Positions 1 through 8,365 of a DNA stretch of 64,000 nt are shown here, piece after piece. Under the pieces are notes generated by a model. That model had not been told where the DNA came from and did not search any database. It was given only the letters and a program-made list of their open reading frames with translations. Position 1 is the first letter of the stretch, and each line of letters begins with the position of its first letter. A program made the position numbers and the translations under genes. Origin of the DNA: JBGPLJ01 sp035644395 (GTDB taxonomy: Bacteria > Pseudomonadota > Gammaproteobacteria > Steroidobacterales > Steroidobacteraceae); contig DASQOR010000077.1 of the NCBI GenBank assembly GCA_035644395.1, forward strand, positions 62,001-126,000. The letters are read 5' to 3'.

Positions 1-1
1 C

Positions 2-598
2 GCGCTGGGTGGCACGCTCTCGGGCGGCAACGGCGGCCTCGACGGCGCGATGAACGGCACCCTCGGCGGCACGCTCGATGCCGACACCGGCGCCGTCGAC
101 AATGTTCGCCAGAACACGACGGATCGCGTGACCACCGGGACGCAGCGGGCCAAGGACGCCACGACGAATGCGGCGGACCGCGTCCGCGACAGGGCAAGCG
201 AATCACGCGATGTCGCGGCCTCGGCATCTGCCACGGCCTCTGGCGCGGTGAACGGCGCAACGTCCGGGACGAGTGGCACGATCGCCGGTGCGTCGAATGC
301 AACGGCCGGGGCCAGCCGGACGAACGACGGCTTGCTCGCCGGCGGATCGGGCGACGGCTCGACCACGGTCTCGCGCTCCGCCGGGCCGGTCCTCATCGAC
401 GGTTCCGAGCAGCACGGCGGCACGGCCAATGGTTCGCTCACCGACGGCGCGCTCGACTTCGACGCTGCCGGCGATGCGAATGCCCAAGGCAATGTCCACC
501 GCCAACCGGCGGCCAGCGCGCAGCCGGCCCCGGTGAGCGGCAGCACCACGACGGCACCGGCGCCGCAGAAAGACCGCGACAGCCATGCGAAGCCGTGA
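2..598 (+). CDS. C-terminal part of a low-complexity Ala/Gly/Thr/Ser-rich protein (partial)
   Basis: The reading frame is already open at base 2, so the start lies outside the window and about 198 residues are visible. The product is almost entirely Ala, Gly, Thr, Ser, Asp and Asn. Its middle carries short charged Ala-rich stretches (for example AKDATTNAADRVRDRA) that resemble late-embryogenesis-type or surface repeat proteins. No membrane segment, cofactor motif or enzyme domain is visible, and the charged tail ends in HAKP. A strong intrinsic terminator follows directly. The function is unknown. A structural, stress or secreted role is only suggested by the composition. The internal ATG at 50 is probably not the true start, because the same composition continues upstream of it. 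Confidence 0.6.
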   Translation, partial: ALGGTLSGGNGGLDGAMNGTLGGTLDADTGAVDNVRQNTTDRVTTGTQRAKDATTNAADRVRDRASESRDVAASASATASGAVNGATSGTSGTIAGASNATAGASRTNDGLLAGGSGDGSTTVSRSAGPVLIDGSEQHGGTANGSLTDGALDFDAAGDANAQGNVHRQPAASAQPAPVSGSTTTAPAPQKDRDSHAKP

Positions 599-623
599 TC
601 GGACGTGAGCACGTCCGATCCAG

Positions 624-658
624 AGCGGCGGGTTCCAGGAACCCGCCGCTCGGTTTTT
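624..658 (+). terminator. Rho-independent terminator
   Basis: A GC-rich stem of AGCGGCGGGTTCC and its complement, separated by two bases, is followed by CGGTTTTT. It lies 25 bases after the stop of the low-complexity gene. A second small hairpin (ATCGGACGT/ACGTCCGAT) sits just before it. Confidence 0.9.
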
Positions 659-664
659 CCCGGT

Positions 665-1030
665 CTAGATCCACAGATCGTTTGGCGCCGTCAGCCTCCC
701 GCCCGCGGATCCGGTGTTGACGACGCCGCGCGGCTCGATCAGGAGCGCCGCGCACTCCTTCGACGCGCGGGTGATGTGCTCGACGCCTTTCGGCACGACG
801 AAGAGCTCGCCGGTGCGCAGTGTCACGGTTCGATCCCGCAACCCGATCTGCATCTCGCCGTCGATGACGAGGAATACCTCGTCGGTATCCTCGTGCCGGT
901 GCCAGACGAAGTCTCCCGCGAACTTCACGAGCTTGAACTGGTAGCCATTCATCTCCGCGATCACGCGCGGCGCCCAGTGATCGGAGAATTTTCCGAGCTT
1001 GTCGCGAAGATTGACGGCTTGCTGGTTCAT
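665..1030 (-). CDS. Cupin-domain protein
   Basis: This is a small single-domain cupin of 121 residues. Cupin motif 1 is visible around residues 43-60 (WHRHEDTDEVFLVIDG), with the two metal-binding His and the downstream Glu. Motif 2 is around GELFVVPKGVEH. Proteins of this family bind a metal in a beta-barrel and range from sugar-phosphate isomerase-like enzymes to small sensors; the substrate cannot be read from the sequence. The start is supported by GGAGGG five bases upstream. The gene is transcribed alone, convergent with the preceding low-complexity gene and divergent from hemJ 44 bases away. It is most likely a cytoplasmic stand-alone cupin of unknown substrate. Confidence 0.85.
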   Translation of the reverse strand: MNQQAVNLRDKLGKFSDHWAPRVIAEMNGYQFKLVKFAGDFVWHRHEDTDEVFLVIDGEMQIGLRDRTVTLRTGELFVVPKGVEHITRASKECAALLIEPRGVVNTGSAGGRLTAPNDLWI

Positions 1031-1062
1031 CGACCCTCCTAGGCGGCCCGTACGCCTGCGGC

Positions 1063-1068
1063 TATCAT
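1063..1068 (+). promoter_or_regulatory. Candidate -10 element for a leaderless hemJ transcript
   Basis: TATCAT lies exactly six bases before the hemJ ATG and no Shine-Dalgarno sequence is present. Transcription would then begin at or next to the A of the start codon. The same geometry recurs before nudC and the TANGO2-like gene in this window. Confidence 0.4.
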
Positions 1069-1074
1069 CGGGCC

Positions 1075-1491
1075 ATGCTCTGGCTCAAGGCGTTTCATAT
1101 CGTCTTCGTCGTCACGTGGTTCGCGGGGCTTTTCTACCTGCCACGCCTCTTCATCTACCACGCGACAGCGACCGACGCGCCGAGCCTCGAACGATTCGCC
1201 GTGATGGAGCGGCGGCTCTTCGCGATCATGACGATCGGCGCCATGCTGGCGCTCGGCTTCGGCCTCGCGATGCTGCTCGCACTTCCCGAGTATCTCGAGG
1301 GCGGCTGGCTCAAGACGAAGCTCATTCTCGTCCTCGCACTCGTCATCTACCACCTCTGGTGCCACCGGCTGATGGTAGACCTGCGCAACGCGCGCAATCC
1401 TCATTCACCCCGCTGGTACCGCTGGTTCAACGAAGTGCCGGGCGTGCTCCTCATCGCCATCGTGGTGCTCGCCGTCGTCAAGCCATTCTGA
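1075..1491 (+). CDS. hemJ: Protoporphyrinogen IX oxidase HemJ
   Basis: HemJ is the oxygen-independent membrane enzyme that oxidises protoporphyrinogen IX to protoporphyrin IX late in haem synthesis, used where HemG and HemY are absent. The 138-residue product has the family length and about four membrane helices. The conserved His lies in the first helix (LKAFHIVFVVTWFAG), followed by FYLPRLFIYH and the GGWLKTKL segment before helix 3. The C-terminus WYRWFNEVPG...VLAVVKPF is also typical of the family (UPF0093). No Shine-Dalgarno is seen and a -10-like hexamer lies six bases before the ATG. The last 91 bases overlap, on the other strand, the end of the neighbouring hydrolase gene. Confidence 0.9.
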   Translation: MLWLKAFHIVFVVTWFAGLFYLPRLFIYHATATDAPSLERFAVMERRLFAIMTIGAMLALGFGLAMLLALPEYLEGGWLKTKLILVLALVIYHLWCHRLMVDLRNARNPHSPRWYRWFNEVPGVLLIAIVVLAVVKPF

Positions 1492-2462
1492 GAGTCGAGC
1501 TCGCGCAGCACCTCGTCCGCGATCCAGCTGCTACCGTTCGCGCGCAGGACGAATCCGCAGTGGCCGCCGTGCTCGCTCACCGTCATCCGCAATGCAGGCG
1601 ACGGCGCGAGACGCTCCAGGTCAGCAACCGGAATGATCGGGTCGTCCGCCGACGCGATGATGCGTGTCGGCGTCGTCAGGGCCGACAAGGTGTCGCCAAC
1701 GACGCCGTAACCCCGCAGGTAGGCCGTGATGTCCGGATATTCCGTGTAGCGACGCACGAGCACGTCGGTCATCGACGTCAGCGTCCGGTCGCGAAGAATG
1801 TCCGCGAAGTCGTATTCCTTCGGCCAGGCCGCCTGCTTTTTCCTGAGCGAGCGCACCCACTTCCATACGAAGTAGCGCCGGTAGATGCTGAAGCCGCTCT
1901 CCAGCACTTCGAGCGTGCGCACGGGATCGAGCACCGGCGAAATGGCGACGATCCGCTCGATGCGCAATCCGGCGGCCGGGGCCCGCGCGCCGACCCGCAG
2001 CCAGAAGTTTCCGCCCAGTGAAAAGCCGACGAGATTCAGGCTCCGGGCCGGCCAGCGCGACTGAATGGCGCCGACCGCCCCGACAACTTCCGGCAGCCGG
2101 CAGGAATTGAAGAGCTCGCGATTGAGCTGATGGGTCGGCCCGTGATCGCGCAGATTGAGCCGCAGGACGTCGAAACCGCGTTCGTAGAGCTGCTGGCCGA
2201 GCATCAGCATGTAGAGCGATTCGCTGCTGCCCTCCCAACCGTGCAGCAGCACGGCGAGCGGCCGCGTCGTGTTCGCCTCGGGCGTTTCCCAACTGGAATG
2301 CTGGGCCAGCAGGCGCACTCCCGCGCCGCAATCGATGATCCAGTCGTGCGATGCCGCGACGAGTTGCGCCGAGCGCCGTTCGATGCTGCGCCGGCGCAGC
2401 GGGAAGCTCGGATAGATCGATTGCAGGTGGCTGTTGCGCAGCCACCAGGGCACTCGCGGCAT
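1401..2462 (-). CDS. YheT-like alpha/beta hydrolase
   Basis: The 353-residue product matches the YheT/ABHD family of cytosolic esterases. It begins MPRVPWWLRNSHLQSIYPSF, the family's N-terminal signature. The oxyanion segment LLHGWEGSS and the nucleophile elbow GFSLGGNF follow. The catalytic Asp is likely in ASADDPIIP and the His in SEHGGHCGF. Substrates of bacterial members are poorly defined. Its ATG shares one base with the stop of the upstream dehydrogenase-like gene (TGATG), so the two are translationally coupled. The C-terminal tail of about 35 residues after RELDSQN is coded opposite the end of hemJ. It looks unconserved, so it may be a read-through extension relative to shorter homologues. 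Confidence 0.85.
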   Translation of the reverse strand: MPRVPWWLRNSHLQSIYPSFPLRRRSIERRSAQLVAASHDWIIDCGAGVRLLAQHSSWETPEANTTRPLAVLLHGWEGSSESLYMLMLGQQLYERGFDVLRLNLRDHGPTHQLNRELFNSCRLPEVVGAVGAIQSRWPARSLNLVGFSLGGNFWLRVGARAPAAGLRIERIVAISPVLDPVRTLEVLESGFSIYRRYFVWKWVRSLRKKQAAWPKEYDFADILRDRTLTSMTDVLVRRYTEYPDITAYLRGYGVVGDTLSALTTPTRIIASADDPIIPVADLERLAPSPALRMTVSEHGGHCGFVLRANGSSWIADEVLRELDSQNGLTTASTTMAMRSTPGTSLNQRYQRGE

Positions 2463-3517
2463 CACGAGACGGCGACGGCCGACGAACCCGGCAGCGCGGC
2501 GACGAAGTCCGCCCCCATGATCTGCGATGGCGTGTAGTAGCCCGGTGCCGGCGGCGCCTCCAGCATACGCCGCACGATGGCGAGTGCGGCTTCCGTCGTC
2601 AGCGTGTAGCCGTTGGCGGTTGCAACGCGCGCCGTGCGCACGGCGCCCGACGCATTGCGCACTTCTCCCCAGACATAGGTGCGCGTCGCGGCGCGCACAC
2701 CTTCGGACGGGCCGGGCGGTGCGCGATGGGCCAACCGCTTGAGCCACCATTGTGCGGGGCGAGTCGCAAGCAGCCGTCGCCAGCGCTCCAGTCGCTCGAG
2801 GCGCTGGATCGAGCGCGGGGACGAGGGAATGTAGGTCTCGATGTTCTCGATGCCCGTGGTCCAGGCCGCGGTACTCACATCGCCCCATGGGATCGTGACG
2901 GCCTTCTTGATCCCCGCACCAAAATCGATCTCGCGCGTGCGGAACGCGAGGGGCACGGACTTCAGCTGGCCATCGGCGCGCACCCGCCCGCCGCTCGCAA
3001 GGCCTTCGACCATGGTCTTCGCCGTTCCCCGGCTCGGAATGCCGCCACCGTCGAATCCGAGCGCCAGGTGACTTGCATCCGGCAGCGCCGCCTTCAGGTG
3101 CGCAGCGAGACAATCCGTCGGCACCACGTCGAACCCGACTCCCGGGCAGACGACGACGCGCGCCCGGCGCGCCGTCCCTGCGTGGTGCTGCGCGCGTTCG
3201 AACACGTCGATCTCGCCGGTGATGTCCAGGTAGTGCGCATGCAGCGCAAAACAGCCCTGCAGGATCTGCGAGGCAGTCGCGGAAAACGGCCCCGCGCAAT
3301 TGAGGACGAGTCCGACTTCCCGCAGGCCGTCGACGACCGCCGTCGTGTTTTCGATGGGGAATGACCGTGCCTCCAGGCCGAGCTCGGAGGCAAGCCGCGA
3401 AACGCGAGCCGGCGTGCGACCGGCAAGTATCGGGTTCAGGCCACGCTTGACGGCCGCGCGCGCGATCAGCTCGCCGGTGTATCCGGTCGCTCCATACAGG
3501 AGCCAGCCCGCTGCCAT
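2462..3517 (-). CDS. Saccharopine dehydrogenase-family NAD(P)-binding protein
   Basis: The 351-residue product starts with a Rossmann fold (GWLLYGATGYTGELIARAA). Further motifs are the second strand ILAGR, LNCAGPFSATA, HYLDITGE and VVCPGVGFDVVPTDCLA. This layout is the trans-acting enoyl reductase/saccharopine dehydrogenase-like family, not lysine-pathway saccharopine dehydrogenase itself. The oxidoreductase substrate is unknown and may be a lipid or isoprenoid intermediate. AGGAGG lies ten bases before the chosen ATG, which decides against an in-frame start further upstream. It is the first gene of a two-gene unit with the YheT-like hydrolase, overlapping it by one base. Confidence 0.85.
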   Translation of the reverse strand: MAAGWLLYGATGYTGELIARAAVKRGLNPILAGRTPARVSRLASELGLEARSFPIENTTAVVDGLREVGLVLNCAGPFSATASQILQGCFALHAHYLDITGEIDVFERAQHHAGTARRARVVVCPGVGFDVVPTDCLAAHLKAALPDASHLALGFDGGGIPSRGTAKTMVEGLASGGRVRADGQLKSVPLAFRTREIDFGAGIKKAVTIPWGDVSTAAWTTGIENIETYIPSSPRSIQRLERLERWRRLLATRPAQWWLKRLAHRAPPGPSEGVRAATRTYVWGEVRNASGAVRTARVATANGYTLTTEAALAIVRRMLEAPPAPGYYTPSQIMGADFVAALPGSSAVAVS

Positions 3518-3542
3518 TGCTGTTTCGGCCTCCTGCCGTTCC

Positions 3543-4970
3543 TCAGGTGCCCGCGACGGCGGAAATTTCGATTCGATTGTTCGCACCGGCCGCGCGGTTC
3601 CACTGGCCGGCGGTCAACCCGTCCGCCGCGGAATTCGGGTACGGCGACGCCTGACGCTCGCCGCTACCGGAAGCGACCTCGATGCGGATGTCGCCGCCGA
3701 GTTTTTCCGCCTCCGCGATCATGTTGACGAAGGCGAGCGACTGGCGCTGCGCGGATGTCATGTTGTCGAGAGCCGGGTTTCCCACGAGCTCGCACCTGGA
3801 GTAAGCCAGTTCTTCGGGTGCGGCACTGTAACCATCCGTGGGATTGCCAACCAGGCAGAACCGGCCGGGAAATATCTCGATGCGAACCATGCCGTGAAAC
3901 GACTGCGCCGAGAGCTGCGACAGATACGTCCGCACGAAATCCACCCGCGAACCCGCGAGCGGTACTTCGCCGTACGGAATGGACTCCACCGTCAGCGGCG
4001 CGGTCGAGGCAGAAGTGACGTCGGTCAGCGCTTGCGGCGTTACTGCCATTGCCGGCAAACCCGCAACGGCCGGTGCGCCGCGCTGCGCGAGCGTGTCCGT
4101 CAGCTGCGCAACCATGGTCGTGAGCTGGCGGTTCCCCTGCTCGAGTGTCGCCGCCTGCGCCTGCAACGCCAGGTACCGCTCATTCAGCTGCTTCTGCTCG
4201 AGCCCGAGCCAGAGGAGCCCGGCGCCGAGCCCGATCAGGAGGACGGTCGCCGCGACCGCAAGATTGCGTGTCGTGTGCTTCGGCTCGGGCGGAAGTTCGT
4301 CGTTCGCTTCGAGCACCGGCTCCGGATGCACGCCACGCAGGTCGCTGACGACGCGACTCGCATAGCTGTCGAGACTTGCAATGACGAAACGCCTGAGCTC
4401 GGTCGTCTGCTCCTTGATGATGGATTCGAGCTGCGCCCGCAGCTCGGCAGCGGCCGGGCGTGCCGCGGGCGTCTCGGGCCTGGCGTAACTGGCGCCGTAC
4501 TGGGATGAGCCCTGCGCCATTGCCGACTCTCCGATCACGACGACGGAGGGAATGCGGGCTTCCGCGGCCACCCGCGGCAATTCCGCCTCGTGCCGGTCCG
4601 GCATGAGGTTCAGCTGGTAAAGCACCTTCGACACGTCGACCGGCTTCAGCTGCTTCGGCAGCACACCCATGGCGCCGAGCGCGCGCGCCTGCCCGACATA
4701 CAGATCGCCTTCCTGCGAGGTGTACATCATGATCGGTATGGTGGCGGTGCGCGGATTGTTCTTGATCGCCTGCACGGCCTGGAAACCATCCATGCCGGGC
4801 ATCAGGTGATCCATGAAGATGACGTCCGGACGGTGCGTCGTGAGGTATTCGAGCGCCTGCTCCGCGGATTCGGCGGTGTCGACGTCGAGATTGTGCTGCT
4901 CGAGCATGCGCGAGAGGACCACCCGGGCCGACCTGGAGTCATCGACGATGAGTGCACGTCTCGAGGTCAT
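3543..4970 (-). CDS. Membrane-anchored response regulator (receiver-TM-coiled coil-exported domain)
   Basis: The first 120 residues form a complete CheY-like receiver: acidic pair D10/D11, phospho-acceptor D54 (FMDHLMPGMDG), T84 and K106. A helical linker follows, then one membrane helix at about 236-257 and a coiled coil at about 258-305 rich in Gln and Leu. A C-terminal domain of about 130 residues holds IRIEVASGSGERQASPYPN and resembles no domain I can name. With the receiver in the cytoplasm, the C-terminal half should be periplasmic. This topology is rare for a response regulator and suggests phosphorylation controls an envelope process. No kinase gene is adjacent. The ATG before TSRRALIVDD is chosen because the receiver fold starts there; its ribosome binding site is weak. 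Confidence 0.75.
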   Translation of the reverse strand: MTSRRALIVDDSRSARVVLSRMLEQHNLDVDTAESAEQALEYLTTHRPDVIFMDHLMPGMDGFQAVQAIKNNPRTATIPIMMYTSQEGDLYVGQARALGAMGVLPKQLKPVDVSKVLYQLNLMPDRHEAELPRVAAEARIPSVVVIGESAMAQGSSQYGASYARPETPAARPAAAELRAQLESIIKEQTTELRRFVIASLDSYASRVVSDLRGVHPEPVLEANDELPPEPKHTTRNLAVAATVLLIGLGAGLLWLGLEQKQLNERYLALQAQAATLEQGNRQLTTMVAQLTDTLAQRGAPAVAGLPAMAVTPQALTDVTSASTAPLTVESIPYGEVPLAGSRVDFVRTYLSQLSAQSFHGMVRIEIFPGRFCLVGNPTDGYSAAPEELAYSRCELVGNPALDNMTSAQRQSLAFVNMIAEAEKLGGDIRIEVASGSGERQASPYPNSAADGLTAGQWNRAAGANNRIEISAVAGT

Positions 4971-5094
4971 CAAGTCATTCCGACGTGAGGGGGCGTGAGT
5001 GGAAAGTGTATCGCAGTTTGTCCCGCCGGAAGGACTTCGCGCACCGCGCGGCATGCATTGCGCGCGCCGCGCTTGCCTGTGCGTGACGCGCGCG

Positions 5095-5100
5095 TATATT
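5095..5100 (+). promoter_or_regulatory. Candidate -10 (TATATT) for the LtaS-like/PAP2 unit
   Basis: TATATT lies 82 bases upstream of the LtaS-like start, in the 211-base gap between divergent genes. No clear -35 is visible, so the assignment is tentative. Confidence 0.3.
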
Positions 5101-5181
5101 GCCCGGCCATTATTGTCATGCCCACCGGCTGAGACCGCGCACGCGCCGCCGTAACGGCATGCCGCAGCGGAACGGAACTTC

Positions 5182-7089
5182 ATGAAGCGCTTCGTCCTGC
5201 ATCGTTACTGGCCGGTCTACGTCCTGTCCGGCTTTTATCTTGCGCTGGGCGCCGTGCTGCGCCTCGTCCTTTGGTGGGCCTACGGCCGCGAAGCCGGGGT
5301 GCTGCTCGTGCAGATACCGTGGATCCTGCTCGCCGGCGCGATCAACGATAGCGTGCAGTGCCTCTATATCGCGGTGCCGCTCGCCCTCTACATCCTGCTG
5401 CTGCCCGACCCCTGGTACCGCTCGCGCGTGAATCGCTGGATCCTGACGGTCGGCAGCTTCATCACCATCTTCGCGGCCATCTACCTCGCCTTCATCGAGT
5501 TCTACTTCTTCCAGGAGTACGACGCACGCTTCAACATCGTCGCGTTCGACTACCTGATGTATCCGACCGAAGTGGTCGGCGACATCTGGGAAGCCTATCC
5601 CGTGGTAACCGTCGGCATCGTGACGGCGTTCCTCACGCTCGGGATCTTCTGGCTCATCCACGAGCATCTGCGCATGGGGTTCGCTTACAGCACCCGCATG
5701 GGCCGGCGCCTGCTGCCCTTCATGGCGCACATGCTGCTGCTCGGCGCAGCGATCGCCTGGTGGCGCACGGACACGCTCTCGTTTTCCAGCAATCGAATCG
5801 CGAACGAACTCGCGCAGAACGGCCACAGCAGCTTCTTCCAGGCGGCGGCGACCAACGAGATCGACTACCGCAAGTACTATGTCACGCGGGACCGCAAGGC
5901 GAATCTCGAGGTCCTCTCCCGCTTCCTCGCCGCCGGCGGCGGCCGCTTCGTGCGCCTCGAGGAAGGCCGGCTCGATCGCGAGTTCGATCCGAACCCGAAC
6001 GGGTTCGGCAAGCTCAATGTCGTCGTCGTATCGAGCGAGTCCTTCGGCGCCGAGTTCAGCCGCCTGTACGGCTCGGCCGACGACCTCACGCCGAATTTCG
6101 ACGAGTTTGCGCAGCGCGGCCTCTGGTTTCGCAACGCCTACGCTTCCGGCACGCGCACCGTGCGCGGGCTCGAAGCGATCAGCGCTTCCTTTCCGCCGAT
6201 TCCGAGCGTCTCGATCCTGCGCCGGCCCAACAACGAGGACATCGCCACCTGGGGGAAGGTCATGCGGGAGCATGGTTACGAAACCAGCTTTCTCTATGGC
6301 GGCTACGGCTATTTCGACAACATGAACTACTACTTCGGGCACAACGGCTTTCACGTGCTCGATCGCAGCGCCATCGACCACGTGCGCTTTGAAAACGTCT
6401 GGGGAGTCGCGGACGAAGATCTCTTCGACCGCGCCCTCGAGCACTACGACGAACTGAGCGCCGCCAGGCAGCCGTTCTTTTCGATCATCATGACGACGTC
6501 GAATCACAAGCCCTACACGTTCCGGCCCGGTGTACCGGGCGTGCCGGAAAAGGGCGGCGGACGGGCGGCGGGCGTCCGCTACGCGGATTTCGCGCTCGGT
6601 TATTTTCTGCGCGCGGCCGAGCAACATGCCTGGTTCAGCAACACGGTGTTCGTGGTGGTCGCCGATCATGGCGCGCGGGTGTATGGCGCAGCGGAAATCC
6701 CGCTCAAGACCTATGAGATTCCGCTCATGGTCTATGCGCCGAAGTATCTCAACCCGCGGCGCGTCGACACGCTAGTCGGCCAGATCGACATCGCACCGAC
6801 GGTGCTCGGGCTGCTCGGATTCGGCTACCGCGCGCCGTTCTTCGGCCAGGACGTCCTGAGCCACCCCGAGGCGCCGCGCATCGCGCTTTTCAGCCATAAC
6901 CATGACGTCGCCATCCTCGAGGGCGACCGCATCGTGGTGTTCGGACTCAACAAGACTCTGCAGACATACGTCTACGACAAGTCGAGCAACCAATATTCCA
7001 GGGTGCCCGAAGATGAGGCGCTCGCGGCACTCGGTGTCGCCTACTACCAGACCGCCTTCGAGCTGTTCCGCGGACACCACTACGAATGA
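5182..7089 (+). CDS. LTA synthase-like membrane phosphotransferase/sulfatase-fold enzyme
   Basis: The 635-residue product has five N-terminal membrane helices (residues about 10-195) and then an alkaline-phosphatase/sulfatase-fold domain outside the membrane. Metal-site residues are visible at E286 (VVVSSESFGAE), in the nucleophile region ASGTRTVRGLEA (T324 or T326) and in VVADHGAR. This is the plan of LtaS, OpgB and related enzymes that move glycerol-phosphate or phosphoethanolamine groups from phospholipids to glycans or lipids. In Gram-negatives the likely acceptor is a periplasmic glucan, LPS or lipid; which one cannot be told. The ATG of the following PAP2 phosphatase overlaps the stop (ATGA), so the two are probably made together, for example to process the lipid by-product. 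Confidence 0.85.
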   Translation: MKRFVLHRYWPVYVLSGFYLALGAVLRLVLWWAYGREAGVLLVQIPWILLAGAINDSVQCLYIAVPLALYILLLPDPWYRSRVNRWILTVGSFITIFAAIYLAFIEFYFFQEYDARFNIVAFDYLMYPTEVVGDIWEAYPVVTVGIVTAFLTLGIFWLIHEHLRMGFAYSTRMGRRLLPFMAHMLLLGAAIAWWRTDTLSFSSNRIANELAQNGHSSFFQAAATNEIDYRKYYVTRDRKANLEVLSRFLAAGGGRFVRLEEGRLDREFDPNPNGFGKLNVVVVSSESFGAEFSRLYGSADDLTPNFDEFAQRGLWFRNAYASGTRTVRGLEAISASFPPIPSVSILRRPNNEDIATWGKVMREHGYETSFLYGGYGYFDNMNYYFGHNGFHVLDRSAIDHVRFENVWGVADEDLFDRALEHYDELSAARQPFFSIIMTTSNHKPYTFRPGVPGVPEKGGGRAAGVRYADFALGYFLRAAEQHAWFSNTVFVVVADHGARVYGAAEIPLKTYEIPLMVYAPKYLNPRRVDTLVGQIDIAPTVLGLLGFGYRAPFFGQDVLSHPEAPRIALFSHNHDVAILEGDRIVVFGLNKTLQTYVYDKSSNQYSRVPEDEALAALGVAYYQTAFELFRGHHYE

Positions 7090-7781
7090 TCGAGCGGCGG
7101 CTGGTTGCGAGTCACGTGCTCTGGCCGGCCATCGCATTCATCGCGATGGCTGTGCTCTTCGCCCTGACCGATCTAGACCGGACGCTGGCGCACGCCTGGG
7201 CATTCGACGCCGAACTTCAAAAATTTCCTGCCCGCGACCGCTGGTGGGCCAACGAACTGGCGCACACCGGCGGCAGGAACGTGGTGTGGTGCTTCGGCCT
7301 CGCGGCGATCGCCGCGTGGATCGCGAGCTTTTGCGCGGCCGGCTGGCGTGGCTGGCGGCGGCCCGCGCTTTTCGTGTTCCTCGCCATCGGGCTCTCGACG
7401 CTCATCGTCGCGATCCTCAAGGAACTCACCAACGTGGATTGCCCCTGGGATCTCAGCGAATTCGGCGGCAGGTTTCCATATGTCCGCCTGTTCGCCGATC
7501 GCCCCGACGATCTTCCGCGCGCGGCTTGTTTTCCCGGCGCGCACGCATCTTCCGGCTTTGCCCTGATGGCCCTGTACTTCGCGTCCCGTGAACGCAACCA
7601 TCGGTTTGCGACCGCCGCGTTGCTGTTCGCGCTCGCGGTCGGATCGATTTTCGCGTTCGGTCAGGAGGCGCGCGGCGCACACTTCCTGTCGCACGACCTG
7701 TGGAGTGCCTTCATCGTGTGGTTCGTGGAGCTCGCGCTCTACGCCTTCGCATTCGGCGGTCGTCTGTGGCCGCCTGAATGA
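7086..7781 (+). CDS. PAP2-family membrane phosphatase
   Basis: The 231-residue membrane protein has about six helices. The three phosphatase signatures are KELTNVDCPWDL (a KX6RP-like motif 1 in which the Arg-Pro is changed), PGAHASSGFA (PSGH-like motif 2) and GAHFLSHDLWSA (SRX5HX3D-like motif 3). This pattern is typical of the LpxE/PAP2 branch that dephosphorylates lipids such as phosphatidate, undecaprenyl pyrophosphate or lipid A 1-phosphate on the periplasmic face. It is coupled to the upstream LtaS-like transferase by a four-base overlap, suggesting a shared envelope-lipid modification task. A GC-rich hairpin follows the stop at once. Confidence 0.85.
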   Translation: MIERRLVASHVLWPAIAFIAMAVLFALTDLDRTLAHAWAFDAELQKFPARDRWWANELAHTGGRNVVWCFGLAAIAAWIASFCAAGWRGWRRPALFVFLAIGLSTLIVAILKELTNVDCPWDLSEFGGRFPYVRLFADRPDDLPRAACFPGAHASSGFALMALYFASRERNHRFATAALLFALAVGSIFAFGQEARGAHFLSHDLWSAFIVWFVELALYAFAFGGRLWPPE

Positions 7782-7805
7782 AAGGGCCCGCACTTGCGGG
7801 CCCTT
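7782..7805 (+). terminator. Stem-loop terminator after the PAP2 gene
   Basis: A ten-base perfect stem AAGGGCCCGC/GCGGGCCCTT starts directly after the stop codon. The following T-run is short (TTGCATT), so termination may be partial. Confidence 0.55.
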
Positions 7806-7854
7806 GCATTCGCCCTGTTGCCCCTCGGCGGGACCGGGCTCCATCGCAGACTCT

Positions 7855-8172
7855 CTATTGCCGAGCCTGGGGGTCGTGCTTCTGACGATAGATGCGATCG
7901 CTCATGCGATTCGCTTCCGACTGCAGCCGCGCGCGCTCAGCCGCAGTCACCGTGCCGTCCGATTTCGCAATGCGCTCATTGCGATGCAGGCGCACTTCGC
8001 CGCGCGCCAGGCGTCGCGTTTCCGGCCGCGTGAGTTCGCCGGAACGTACGCCCTGCTGGATGCGCTGGCGCTGGTGGAATTCTCGCCCGTTGAGGTTCGG
8101 CGTGCGATCCCCCGCAAACACGGGTGCCGCAATGCCGAGAATCAAAAGGCCGGTCACGATCTGCTTCAGCAT
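7855..8172 (-). CDS. Small exported protein with an EF-hand-like segment
   Basis: The 105-residue product begins with a clear Sec signal peptide (MLKQIVTGLLILGIAAPVFA, cleaved before GDRTPN). The mature part is rich in Arg, Gln and Glu and carries KSDGTVTAAERARLQSE, which resembles a single calcium-binding EF-hand loop followed by a helix. Very similar small periplasmic proteins of unknown role are common in Proteobacteria. AAGGAGAGGAG directly upstream fixes the start eleven codons inside a longer open frame. It stands alone, downstream of the methyltransferase-like lipoprotein gene on the same strand. A metal-responsive or periplasmic structural role would fit but is only inference. Confidence 0.8.
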   Translation of the reverse strand: MLKQIVTGLLILGIAAPVFAGDRTPNLNGREFHQRQRIQQGVRSGELTRPETRRLARGEVRLHRNERIAKSDGTVTAAERARLQSEANRMSDRIYRQKHDPQARQ

Positions 8173-8296
8173 GCTCCTCTCCTTTTCGGGTACTGGGCAC
8201 AACAACGGAGAGGGACGCGACCGGTTGACGCCGAGCGCCGGGTTGAGAACTGCATCTCAAGGCGACTTAATACGGATACGGGCCCGGCCGGCGCCT

Positions 8297-8312
8297 ACAC
8301 ATATATATGTGT
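8297..8312. promoter_or_regulatory. 16-bp perfect AT-rich palindrome
   Basis: ACACATATATATGTGT is a perfect palindrome in the 193-base gap between two minus-strand genes. It lies 125 bases upstream of the small exported protein. It could be an operator. It is clearly more AT-rich than its surroundings. Confidence 0.35.
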
Positions 8313-8365
8313 CTGCGCAGCTTCGTGTCGGAGGGCCGGCCGCAGGCGGCTGAGCCGGCGAGCGG

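Noticed and set aside
5116..6669. 517-codon minus-strand frame opposite the LtaS-like gene
   Set aside because: Same reason: the plus-strand frame carries a full enzyme with motifs and overlaps correctly with PAP2.
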